In this document: piece by piece, positions 49,622 through 60,040 of the stretch
Layout: every line of letters begins with the position of its first letter
How positions within the stretch are numbered: the stretch's first letter is position 1
NCBI RefSeq assembly: GCF_958979055.1
Contig: NC_084888.1
Location: 36,289,804-36,353,803 of the forward strand
DNA: 64,000 nt
Direction of reading: 5' to 3'
Source of the DNA: Alnus glutinosa
Taxonomy: Eukaryota > Streptophyta > Magnoliopsida > Fagales > Betulaceae
The notes under the pieces: generated by a model
What the model saw: the letters and a program-made list of their open reading frames with translations, nothing else
Database searches by the model: none
What the model was told of the DNA's origin: nothing
Program-made: the position numbers and the translations under genes

Positions 49622-50452
49622 CGCCACCAGAACTCCCCAAACCACCGTCCGAAACACAAAACCTCAACAAAGTAACAAAAGATCAGCTCAGAAGCTCCGA
49701 GTGAGCTTCAAATCTCCAAAAACAAGCCCGAAATCAGTTCCAGGAATCAATTAAAGTAACAAAACCGTAAACTCGCAACCGAGCTCACTCTTCAACGGTT
49801 AGGAGCGAAACGAACCGGACTGTGAACTAGGGAGCGAGAGTGAAACGAACGATGGGCGGACGAGATCCACATGGTGCGAGGAAGATCGGAGGGCGGAGAT
49901 CGTCGGAATATGAATCCTACGGCGACGGTTGGAAACAGTTGAAAGGTGGGGATTGGATCAGACCCTAGCGAGGGGTCGATTATGCGCCTCTAGAATACAC
50001 ATGGGAGGGGTTTGGGTGTAAAAGAAAAGGAGGAGAGGAGGAGTGGGAAAAATAAAAATAAATAAATAAATAAATAAAGATAAAGAGGAAACGACAAAAC
50101 TACATTGGCGCAACTAATCACACGTCATTGTTTAGAAAGTGAAACCCGATATCTGTTATTTTCGCTCCGCTCTCTGTTTTGCTTATCAGCAGTTCTAGTG
50201 CGGAATTATTGGGAATTCTGGTGAGTGGTGGCAACGTGGTGGGATGTAATAGGGTGGATCGGATACAAAGGCGTTGGCGATCGCGTTGCTGCACCGGGTA
50301 CTGTCGATGGGTGGTTTTGGTTTTGGTTTTGGGAGTTCTAACGGTAAAAATATTAAAAACGGAAAGTTGGGACCGTAACGTTGCTTTCCTGGGGTTGGAA
50401 ATGATTGAACCTACAAATATATGGCAAACTTCACAGAACTACCGACTACGCA
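49622..50452. promoter_or_regulatory. COI1 5' UTR and promoter region
   Basis: Upstream of the COI1 start on the minus strand. The GC-rich first part (to about 49960) is the likely 5' UTR and core promoter; an (AAAT)n tract at about 50052-50078 follows. No convincing gene lies on the other strand; the plus frame starting at 50179 has no known motif. Confidence 0.4.
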
Positions 50453-50465
50453 TGGTTTATTCTAA

Positions 50466-50470
<5 letters not shown>

Positions 50471-50505
<35 letters not shown>

Positions 50506-50597
50506 GTCCATACATATAAGAGGAGAGAAAAATTGGAACTAGTGATCTCCACATAATGAGGCATGGTCTTCGGCCGATTAAACTATCTCTTAGAGAC
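50471..50597 (-). mobile_element. SINE, minus orientation
   Basis: Read on the minus strand: a pol III box-A-like GATAGTTTAATCGGC, then a box-B-like ACTAGTTCCAA, CTCTCCTCTTATATGTATGG, ACATGTT and an A tail (the T run 50471-50500). The flanks carry TGGTTTATTC(T)AAGGATT directly on both sides (50453-50470 and 50598-50614), a 17-18 bp target duplication. The same family is at 58625-58728. About 127 bp. Confidence 0.75.
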
Positions 50598-50614
50598 TGG
50601 TTTATTCAAGGATT

Positions 50615-50623
50615 GCGAAACAA

Positions 50624-50654
<31 letters not shown>

Positions 50655-50998
50655 ACCACTTCTAATGAAAATACCAAAAAAAAAAAAAAACAAAACCACT
50701 ATTTCCATAACATTTGAGAAAGAGTAATAAACTGTGATACGCTACTGAAGCTCATGCCGCCTTAATGCCTTATTACTATTGCAAAATATCTGAATCTCTT
50801 TCAAATCTCAATCATTGATTTGAAATCCAGTGTTTGATAATTTTACATATATACCAACGATTATCAGCCGTAATCTTCTCACTTTCAGTTACTATATTTA
50901 TCTATATTTTGAAATTGATAAATTTAAATCTCAACCATTGAATTCCAAACAAATGGATAAAATCTGAAGAAATCTACTCGATAAAATACTCTAAATAT

Positions 50999-51040
<42 letters not shown>

Positions 51041-51711
51041 CTAATCCATTTCTATTTGAGCCAAAGTTCAAGGTTTAACAAATTAAACCTTATGTACATA
51101 TAAAAGTCCCAAGTCCTATCTTACAAACAATACAATTTGAAAAATGGGGTATTGACAATAAAAAAAATACTTTAGACTTTTGATAAATATAAAAACTTCC
51201 CTTAGTAAAAGCCCAAAAGATAACAAATTAAAACTAAAGGTCTATAATTTTTTTTAATTGGATTTGAAGAATTTCATACAATCCAATAAATTGTTATGGG
51301 TCTATTAGCATGTGATAAGCACATAATTTCTTAATTGAGTAATGCTACATACTTACCTCGTCCCACCTCCATCTCAATGGGTTGATATGGTGGTGCCTAT
51401 CAACTCTTGTATTTTTTTTTATTTTTTTTAACAATAGTTGCTCCAGGGGCTGATGGGCGCAGCCTAGTGGAACATTTATTTATATTTTAAATGAAATTGA
51501 TAATATCCATTTTATGGTTATAATTTAAAATTTATTTATCTAATGGTGTACATGATTTCACATTATTTAAATTTTTTTTAAAAGACAAGCTAATATTGAG
51601 TTTATATACATTGTTAGATACACTAACTTTAAATCATGACTATAAAATAGAGATAATCCTATTCTCTAGGGTGAAAGTGTGATGATGATATAATATATAT
51701 GATTACTCTTT
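50615..51711. other. AT-rich intergenic with homopolymers
   Basis: Poly-T at 50631-50654, poly-A at 50677-50690 and a 37-base poly-A near 51002-51038. GAGTAATGCTACATACTTACC at 51346 looks like one end of the GAGTAATGCTAC MITE family without a clear partner. No gene. Confidence 0.4.
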
Positions 51712-52150
51712 CTTCTTTTTTTTTTTCTTTTTTTGAACGGAATCAATTATTATTGCAACTCTGAAAAGAATACATCAATATTGATCCTATGAAAATAGGA
51801 TCTTAAGGACAAGGTTGTTCCCTAAAAACAATGTTACTAACACTCAAAGGAGTGTCTTCCAGCCAATAAAGATCTATATTATTATGAGAGGCCTCCTTAG
51901 CTAGACTATGAGCAGCCATATTACAATCACGTGGAATAGCTTGAAAACTGACTGATCGAAAATGGTGCATTTTCTGTTGAATGCTTTCAATAAAATGTCC
52001 CACCTTTGATAAAAAAAGGAGGATCCGACTTTATTTTCTTGACCACTTAAGATGTGTCTCCTTCGAAAATCACCTCCCAAAAATCAGCTTCTTTGCTGAA
52101 TTGCATAGCTTGCAAAGCTGCCATTATCTCCGTCGTTTTTGGGTCAGTCT
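51712..52150 (-). pseudogene. LINE 3' end with RNase H remnant
   Basis: A T-rich run at 51712-51736 is the inverse of an A tail. On the minus strand the frame ends in an RNase H-like region: TEIMAALQAMQFSKEADFWE, VIFEGDTS, then VGHFIESIQQK, IPRDCNMAAHSLAKEAS and LEDTP. This is the plant LINE RNase H (RVT_3) pattern, with the AAHSLAK motif. A stop interrupts it in the middle. Only the last quarter of the element remains. Confidence 0.7.
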
Positions 52151-53039
52151 TAACATGTGAGAAGTACTTACATACTTACAAGACAAATGGTAATTTTATA
52201 AACTAGTTAGAAAGAAATTTCACCACCCAACTTAGAGTAAATTTCTGTCCAATTAAACCCAAGAAAGTACACAATCAATTAGGATGTACCGAAGAAACTA
52301 GAAATACTTGTTTGGGTTGACATATCCAACAACCAACCTAAAAATGGTTTCATTCGCAACAACCATTCCCGAAGAAAAAGATAAAACGTGCTTGTAAGGG
52401 AAATTTATTTCACAAGTGTTTGACTTTCCAAAAACTACTGGCGCCATTGTGCTTTTAATATTTTGCTTTTCAAATACACTTCCCGAAACAAATAAAGATA
52501 ACAAATTATCCGTTTGATATTTTGGAGGTTTTTTTCTTTTTTCTTTTTAATTCTTTTCCGGTGTAACGTAAAGGTAAAAATTTGTTTTAATTATTTTGTG
52601 TTTTTAGATTATTCGTTAATATTTTTGTTTTAAAAAAGGAAGAAAAAAAAATATTGGCGCAGTGAAACCATGTTTTGACGGTTGTAAGGCGTAGGATGGT
52701 TGCGTTGAAATAAAAAAGTCAGAACTGGAAGATATCGGACGTACAGCTACGGTCCACGGATTAAAAAATAATATATATATTCCAAAGAACAAATTATATG
52801 TAATTTAAACACTGATATTTAATAGGTTGGATTAAATAAATTTCTTCCTTTAATTTAGACAAAAACACATTTGTTATAATGTTTTTTTATGGGTGTTTGT
52901 TATAATGTGTTTTTTGGAGAGTTTTTTATAATGTGATATAAATATGAAAATTCTTTTTGAGGATCTAAAAGTGTTTTGTATTTTAAGTTGTTCGTTAATA
53001 TTTTTGTTTAGAAAAAAAAAACAAAATATATATATAACA
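52151..53039. other. AT-rich intergenic, nothing firm
   Basis: AT-rich with a repeated AAGTTGTTCGTTAATATTTT / AGATTATTCGTTAATATTTT pair (about 52605 and 52985), suggesting an old local duplication. No gene. Confidence 0.35.
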
Positions 53040-53716
53040 AAAATAGTCATGATACCCTCACGCCATCATTTACATTCAGTTCTATAATTTTTTGCTTTAT
53101 TTTAGTTAAAAAATAATATTTTTTTTTATTTTATTTACCAACTTTTTGAAAGCAAATATACTCCGCTCTCTATTTTAGGTATACACTATTCATTTCATTT
53201 AAATATTATTTTATTTTTAAACATCTACATTTCAAAATCATTTGCATGTCTTACTAATAGCAATTCACCAATTTTTAAGCTAAAATAGCTAACTGAATAG
53301 AACTATATTTTTATCCAAATTTACATTCATATTCGCTAAAATAACCTAGCCAGGTCTGAATGCTCTCACACCCTAAGATCATTCACATCCAGATCAATAA
53401 ATGTTTAGTTAAAATTTAATTAAATAATACATTTTTTTTTTATTTTAGCTATTATTTTTTCAAAACATTTACATCCAGTTCAGCATTTTAGCTATTAACT
53501 TTCACTATTTTATTTACAATATTATTTCTTTATCTATTTTCACTATTTCTAAAAATTAGAGTAAATCAAATAGATTTTTCTATTATATTTTTTTTATGCA
53601 TTATTGAATTATCGTGCTCAACCAATTTGTTAAGCACCCCTTAAAAAAAAAAAAACCAATTCGTTGAGCACGGTAGCAACTAGTTTTTTTCAGAAGACCA
53701 GTCAAAATTAGCCCTA
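53040..53716. repeat. cluster of decayed hAT-type MITEs
   Basis: Several CATTTACATCCAG / CATTCACATCCAG starts (about 53065, 53383 and 53464), TTTTAGCTA motifs and a GAATGCTCTCACACCC-like inverse end near 53358 mark two or three overlapping, decayed MITEs of the type seen at 37395-37671. Confidence 0.4.
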
Positions 53717-54415
53717 AGAGCATCTTTAACCGTCGGAGGTAGGGTTTTTACCTAGTCAAAAATACCTTTTTTAAAAAAAATAAAAAAAAATTTACCTATT
53801 CATTTTTCATACAAACTCAAATATTCTTTATTTCATTCTTTACTTTTTTTAAAAAAATATTATTTTCCAATATTATTTCTATTATATTTTCTTTTCCAAT
53901 TTCTCTCCCTCACTCTGACTCAAAACCCAAACCCCATGGCCGGCCTCTACAACTCTCCTCCCTCCCCTCCCGTCCTCACCACCATAACCACACACAAATT
54001 CCCCATGGTGAGGACTCCTATTCCACTCGCCCAATAGACTTAGAGCTCACTGGTCCGAGCGGTCACTGAAATCAGAAGCTAGGCAGGAGGCGATGGCAGA
54101 GTGGTACAAGGCGTCATGAAACAATTCTGTTTCCATGGTCTTCATCCTGAGCTGTCTCGCCTTCTCCTCCGTGAAGCAACCCGTGGCGTACCAGGGACAC
54201 ATCGAATTCTGGTCAAGATCCGGGTCCCATTTTTTCTCCGGCTTCTCGGAGCCGCAGCGTGTCTTCCCTTTCTTTCGGAATCAATGTAGTCGGGCTCCGA
54301 CGACCACCGGAAGGGCAGTTCAACTACCTGAAGCTACTCTGCTGGAGGTGAAAAAGAGACAATAAATCAATAATATGTAAATTTAGGTAATATTTCCCCT
54401 ATAGCTAATCTGCTT
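53717..54415. mobile_element. possible TIR element carrying a captured gene fragment
   Basis: The left end (AGAGCATCTTTAACC, GGTAGGGTTTTTACCTA) has a loose inverse at about 54385-54415 (TTAGGTAATATTTCCCCTA). Between them lies an unusually GC-rich, exon-like stretch (53930-54360). On the minus strand, 54280-54047 is open for 78 codons, with a normal-looking soluble-protein composition (QNSMCPWYATGCFTEEKARQ, METELFHDALYHSAIASCLA). A GTGAGC donor-like sequence follows its end. I do not recognise the protein. The plus strand is also partly open, so direction is not certain. Confidence 0.4.
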
Positions 54416-54817
54416 GACAGGACATGTGGTGTGGGACACGTATGAGGTATTACATGGCTTGGAATGGCCTGAGCCTTAATTGTTTTTTTTGTCTTTTTCG
54501 TTTTTTCTTTTTTCTTTTTTCTCTTCTGGGTGACGTGATTGGAAAATGTCAAAGGTTACAAATGTGTCTTATTACGTTTAACGAATTTGACACATACATG
54601 GAACTTTGAAGGTGAAATATCTTGTATCATGATCATATAATGTGTATAGCTTTCTAAATAGTAATAGACGTGATATTTCTCGTCTTGAATTACTCTAGCT
54701 AAAGGTTATAAATGTATAGCTATATTAATCATCACATATTCCAGGTTTTGTGATTGACAAATATGTTTATCTTTTCAAGTTTTTCTCACATTAAATATCA
54801 AATACATGGCTCTGGCC

Positions 54818-54880
<63 letters not shown>

Positions 54881-54989
54881 TTCTTTTTTTTTCCACTTCT
54901 TACATCTACCTCAATAGGTGTAAAAAAATAGTAATTTCAAAATACAGTTAATGAAATGCGAATTTTAAACGTAGTTACGCGTCTGATAA
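54416..54989. repeat. intergenic with (AT)28 microsatellite
   Basis: An uninterrupted AT dinucleotide tract of about 57 bases at 54821-54877, in otherwise featureless AT-rich DNA. Confidence 0.7.
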
Positions 54990-55560
54990 AATTACAGTTT
55001 GGCTAATATAAATTGTGCATTTTTAAAAATACATTATCTTGTATGTTCTGCGAAAACATGATTTTTTTGACGTATTCAAACTGTCATTTTTTTTTTCTAA
55101 GACTTATTACTCTTTTATAACTTGTTGACATGTGTCGGCCAACATGTAATCGAAGGGTATTAAAATTTTCTTTTTAAGTCTGACATGGCTATAATCACAT
55201 GTTGACATGTGTAAACAAGTTGTAAATTAGTTTTATATAGGTGTAGCATTACTATTTTTTCAAAAATTAAGATCCAGCCTATAAAATTATGCATTTTTTT
55301 TAAAAAAAAAAAATTGTACATCTTTGTATACCACAAAAAAATGTTTTTTTTTTTTTTTCACGTTTTTAAACTGTTATTTGTTTCAAGAAAAATGCTAGAC
55401 TTACAACGCCATTACAACTTGTTGACAGATGTCAACGTGTGATTGAAGGTGGTAATTTTTTTTTTTAAACAGTTGACGTGGCTCCATTCACATTATAACA
55501 CCTGTAAATAAATTATAAAAAAGTTAATGGTGTAGCAATACTATTTTTTTCAAATCCACT
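54990..55560. repeat. two tandem ~285 bp repeat units
   Basis: Unit 1 (about 54990-55275) and unit 2 (about 55276-55560) show the same block order: ACAGTTTGGCTAATATAAAT-like, GCATTTTT, AAACTGTCATT/AAACTGTTATT, AACTTGTTGACA, GACATGGCT/GACGTGGCT and GGTGTAGCAWTACTA. Each contains a MITE-like end. The units are clearly diverged, so the duplication is old. Confidence 0.5.
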
Positions 55561-55601
55561 TCCAGACAGGTCCCTTTTACAATTTTATTTAAAAACGAAC
55601 C

Positions 55602-55690
55602 TTTTTTTTTTTTTTTTTTTTTGTAAATACCACTTTCATTCAACAAGAGCAGGTTACAAGCAATGAAAACAGAGGGGTGGGATACCCCAA
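55602..55690 (-). mobile_element. LINE 3'-end fragment
   Basis: A T run at 55602-55622 (inverse of an A tail) is followed by GTAAATACCACTTTCATTCA and ACAAGAGCAGGTTACAAGCA, the kind of 3' tail seen in plant LINEs. Too short to show a frame. Confidence 0.45.
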
Positions 55691-56439
55691 CAATATATAT
55701 ATATATATATATATATAAAATGCTAATTAATGATCAGTACGTGCCATCGCAGTATCGCACTGTAATTCTGTACGTGTGATAGATAGTACTGGTCAGCGTA
55801 GATTTAAAGCTCTTATTACACTGGAGAATGGAGATGATCGACCAACGCCGGAAACTTTTGCTTCACATGCGATGAACGCCGAGAGTGACCCCATAAATGG
55901 ACCGTACGTGCATGCAGAGATCGAAGCCTCGTGCATTCACGAGTTGGAAGAAGACATGCAATATATTTCTATTAAATATATATGGTCGTTGCGAGGTCAC
56001 ATAATATATATATACATCACCTCAGTGAATTTGAATAAACTTAGTGTTTCACTTACTTCAAACGAGAGGTCATTTTTTTCTCTAGCTATATTCATCATAT
56101 ATAGTATCATACATGCAATATAATTAATGTTGTTGATCGTCGTTCAAATATAAACAAAGATTTCAATTATTCATTAATAGATTAAAAATAAATAAAGAAT
56201 AAAAAAGTAACTCATATATGATTCAAAATATTTTGACTGCTTAATTATTTATAAATCATGCATTTGAATAGTTTTAAACAATAAATCTATTTATCAAAAT
56301 ATATTAAAAAAAAAATTAAAAAAAATTAAAAAAAAAAAAAAAAAAACTGATGGTTGTTTGGTAATAGGAAAAAAAAACAATTGACATTTTTTTTTTAAGA
56401 GAAATGAAAAAAAAAAAAAAAGAGGGAGTGTTTTGCCAT
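55691..56439. other. AT-rich intergenic
   Basis: AT microsatellite at 55692-55718. An open frame at 55776-56123 has a moderately complex first 65 codons (GDDRPTPETFASHAMNAESD) but no recognised motif. A tracts at 56325-56346. No supported gene. Confidence 0.35.
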
Positions 56440-56555
56440 GAGTAATGCTACATATATATTATCTTTGTGTCCTTCATTTTTTCTCACAAAATTATGTGAC
56501 TCTTAAAATCATCATTGGATCAAAATTATTTTATAATATTATTATTGAATAGTAG
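56440..56555. mobile_element. MITE, GAGTAATGCTAC family, left half only
   Basis: GAGTAATGCTACATATATA, ATGTGACTCTTAAAATCATC and ATTGGATCAAAATT match the left half of the 2467 and 2712 copies. The right half is missing. Confidence 0.6.
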
Positions 56556-56561
56556 ATAGCG

Positions 56562-56911
56562 AATAATGCTATACGTATGACTTATATTCTTTTTTTATCT
56601 TTCAAGAGTGGTATGGCTGTTTTTTTTTTTTTTTTTGAACGTAAAAACCTTCTCCATTACTGGAAAAGCAGACCCCAAAGGGTTACAAAGACTAGATAGC
56701 CAAATACACAATCCAGAGCATCGAAGGCAATTACAACGCTCGTAAGCAAAACTAATAATGCCCGAAGGCTAAGGTAGTGACTAGAGGTAAAGAACCTCTA
56801 CCCACTAAGCCAGGAAAATCATAGCTTAAAGCAGCTACCAAAATGGTAGGATGTGAAACAAAATAAGAATATACATCAAATAACTAGAAAACCCAGGAAT
56901 ACAAGCACCCG

Positions 56912-56978
<67 letters not shown>

Positions 56979-57770
56979 GAAAAACAGCGCGTGTAGAACA
57001 CACGCCTTCTCCAGGAACCCCCCCCCCCCCCCCAACGTTAGACGATCTTCAGAAGTCCAGATCGGCACCTTTCGAAGCTGGAAAAGCAAGCCGTAACCCA
57101 CACGCGCAAGGGTAGAAGGAAGACCCCCAGCATGTGCTGGTCACGCGCCGAAAGGAGCACGGTCTCGCTGAGTGACCATCATGACCGGAGAGGGCAGAAA
57201 ACCACAACAGAAAGGTTCTTATCGAAGAAAAACCAACCAAGGTTGATAGATCTAACTTTAAACAACATCTCCACCGGCAATCCTCCAACACCCGCCTTTC
57301 TCCACGAGCCAGAACCTAAAGTCCTCTGTTTGCACCAATAAAGACAAAGCAAAACAAATAAAAGGAAAACAACAGCCTCCACCAGTGCTAACACTGGGAG
57401 GAAAAACTCCAACAGCCCTAGAGGCTTGGAGAAAACAACCACCACTGGAAACTAGCCAGGGGGAACAAAATACCCTAGCCCTAACGGCCAAGGGGAACAA
57501 AAAACTAAACCAAAGCCAGGAGAAGGAGGCGTGAGGCCTCCCCCCGGCAAACAAGTTTCACCCTTTCCCCCCTCTCTCTCTAGAAAACTCTCGGACGTTC
57601 TCTCTCCTCTGGGCCCTCCCAATGAGTCATTTTAAGAGTGGTATGGCTGTTAAAATCATAATTGGATTAAAATTCAATATTAATATATCCAAAATTCAAT
57701 GATAATTTTAAAATTTACATCACATTTTTATTATAAAAATGTGGATAGAAGTCCTACGTATAGCATTACT
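56562..57770. mobile_element. MITE split by a LINE insertion
   Basis: The left terminus AATAATGCTATACGTATGAC and right terminus GTCCTACGTATAGCATTACT are inverse. The MITE proper is 56562-56621 plus 57652-57770; the middle 1 kb is a LINE. It is related to the GAGTAATGCTAC family but is a distinct variant. Confidence 0.65.
56622..57633 (-). mobile_element. LINE-type element with 18-bp target duplication
   Basis: AAGAGTGGTATGGCTGTT repeats exactly at 56604-56621 and 57634-57651. The element lies in minus orientation: the T run 56622-56636 is the inverse of its A tail, and its 5' end is near 57633 in a CT/GA-rich leader. A variable-length duplication plus A tail is the LINE hallmark. At 1.0 kb it lacks a reverse transcriptase, so most of the body is missing. 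Inside, a 64-base A run (56912-56975) and a 15-base C run (about 57020-57034) stand out. Minus frames (for example 57445-57179) are hydrophobic or unrecognised. Confidence 0.7.
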
Positions 57771-58620
57771 TAATAGATATATAGCTAGTACCATTGATCC
57801 TACTTCATAGTTGTTGAGAAATGAGAATGATTAAGGGAAAATCCAAATTTAGTCCTTATGTTTTAATACGATTTTAATTTCGATAATTAGACCGATCCTT
57901 AAGGTTAATTTTTCTCGTGGTTGCAAAATAATTTAGGTTTTAAACCCTAAAAAAGGCTTAAATATGTATGATATATGTACATATTATTTCTTTGAAATTG
58001 TAGCTCAATTGATCAATCCCAATAACGTCCTATGTACATACCAAATGATCAAATTATTTTATTTTATTTTTTTAAAAAAAAAACACATTATAGCTATTCT
58101 CTTATATATCCTGAAGAGAACTTTTGTGGAATGATCTAATATTGAGCATCATCCTAATTAATTTTATTCTAAAATTATATAAACTTCTCAGTTGGCGGTT
58201 TGGGAAACTAATTAACGATGATTCACTTCCTTCTAGAAACGATACTCTACCCTTTGAAGAGAAAGAAGCAAAGACGGGAAGGACTTTATTCGAGCTACTG
58301 GTCAATCACAGTGTCTATTCCCAAATTTGACTAAAAATGGAATTAAATTAATGTGGATCACAAATTGTAAATATTATAATTCAAGCTAGTGGCGAATATC
58401 TTTATATTCTATGAGACATCCCATCATCATAAAACCTTTTTTTGTCAAATTGTGCCTGAGTCTCAAATCACATCTCTCTTTTGACATTAGTGAGCTCCAC
58501 TTTATGCTTAATAATTCACATAAAATAAGCTAGGCCCCATTTTAGACTATTTCTCTTTTAGTTGCTGTAATTATGGACATAATAATTCTAAAGGGTTTCT
58601 AAAAAAAAATAATAGTTCTA
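57771..58620. other. intergenic, nothing recognised
   Basis: AT-rich, short frames only. Short open frames on both strands at about 58102-58330 overlap each other and show no motif. Confidence 0.35.
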
Positions 58621-58624
58621 AAGA

Positions 58625-58728
58625 GGTAGTTCAATCGACCGAAAATCACATCTCATGAAGCGGAAGTCACTAGTTTAAATCTCCTCTTCTCTCTCTTGTA
58701 TGGACATGTCAAAAAAAAAAAAAAAAAT
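58625..58728 (+). mobile_element. SINE, plus orientation
   Basis: Same family as 50471-50597, in the opposite orientation: GGTAGTTCAATCGACCG, CTCATGAAGCGGAAGTCACT, AGTTTAAATCTCCTCTTCTC, TTGTATGGACATGTC and an A tail (58711-58727). A target duplication is not clear here. Confidence 0.65.
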
Positions 58729-58811
58729 TATAGATTTAATAGTTTATATGGTCCACCAGAACCTAATAGGGCCGGGGTTTAATTATTATTATATATATCT
58801 AATTTAGGGGG

Positions 58812-58849
<38 letters not shown>

Positions 58850-60040
58850 AGTTTGTAATTGAAGTTACAATAATTGCTAGTCTCAATGTGCCAGTTCATA
58901 ACTAAACCCTACTTAGTCCTGGGGTCTTGGCTTCTACAGTAACGGGGTTGCAAGAGGGTTTAGGTAGATCTAAATTTCAGATTTTTTATTTTATTTTAAA
59001 TGAGAATTTAATCTCCACTTGATATTAATTTGTATTTGTTTATCTTATATTTTATCTTATCTATTTTTTTATTCCACGCTTTCTACTATTTGCTCTTGTA
59101 TCATGATCAGAAGTTCTGGAAGGGACGTGAAATCCATATTTATAACATTATGATTAAGCTGGTCCAGTTTTAGCTGAAAGTGCATTCATTGAGATTGGAA
59201 CATGTATTATTTGTGTCCTGTTATGAGACATGCGGTTCAATCTTAATGGGTTCAGTTCCAACTGAAAATATTGGATCCATGCCAAATCCGTCTCAATATG
59301 GCACACTTAATTATTTAGCGATCGGTATTTATGTCTCCCTTATTTATTTAGTGGTTGTTGTTTGAGGCCTTATTATTTTTTTAGTTATAGACTTGTATTT
59401 TTCTTGGTGCAAGAAGAGAATAAGAATAACTATTGACTTTGCCACCCAAAGACAACTGTATTTTGCCACCAAAGACAAATATTGACTCTTTTTTTTATTT
59501 CTTTTTAATTATTTTAAAAAAAAAAACATAAAATCATACCCCAATTTATTTACATGGTTTTGTGATTTTTTGTTTGATTAAAAAAAAGAAAAAAAAAAAG
59601 AAAGATAATAGTTGTGTCAATAATTGTGTCATGAGGTGGCAACACATCATATCTCTTTCGGGTGTTTTTTAATTATGGTATGTTTCTTAATGTGTTTTGA
59701 GGGGTGTTTTTTTTTTTTTTTTTTTAGCATTACTATATGTTTTTGTTAGGTAGCAATGTAATGGGTGTATTGATTTCCTGATTAATTAGAATTTGGACCA
59801 TCTTCCTTTCAAGGACCAATTGGAAAGGGGGGACCAATTGGAAAGGGGTGAAATTAGAAATTCTTATGGAGGTCAAAGAATAAATGAAAAATGTATCGAA
59901 AAATGCTTGAGTTTTATTTTTGATTTTTTTTTTCACCATCATTAAAGTATTGTTGTGGATAAAACTTGTTTATCAACCACAAACATTATCGACTGTGCAT
60001 GGTGTAAATTTAGAACAAATAAATTGATATAAAGCATATA
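58729..60040. other. intergenic with simple repeats
   Basis: TA microsatellite at about 58817-58845; poly-T at 59710-59725; GGACCAATTGGAAAGGGG occurs twice in tandem at about 59813-59848. Nothing coding is recognised. Confidence 0.4.

Noticed and set aside
49053-49675. Plus-strand open frames of 75, 132 and 68 codons
   Set aside because: They are the antisense of COI1 exon 1, which is GC-rich and therefore open on the other strand.
50179-50502. Plus-strand frame of 107 codons upstream of COI1
   Set aside because: Ends in a poly-F run from the SINE tail, with no known motif; probably chance in the promoter region.
55776-56123. Frame of 115 codons with a complex N-terminal half
   Set aside because: The second half is AT-derived; no motif, no splice context and no homolog that I recognise. 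Kept only as an intergenic note.
57179-57554. Minus frames rich in V, F, L and C in the LINE-type element
   Set aside because: Hydrophobic, overlapping frames without RNA-binding, endonuclease or transcriptase motifs; not supported as LINE ORF1.
58102-58330. Opposite-strand frames of 67 and 68 codons
   Set aside because: They are antisense to each other in AT-rich DNA and neither shows a motif.
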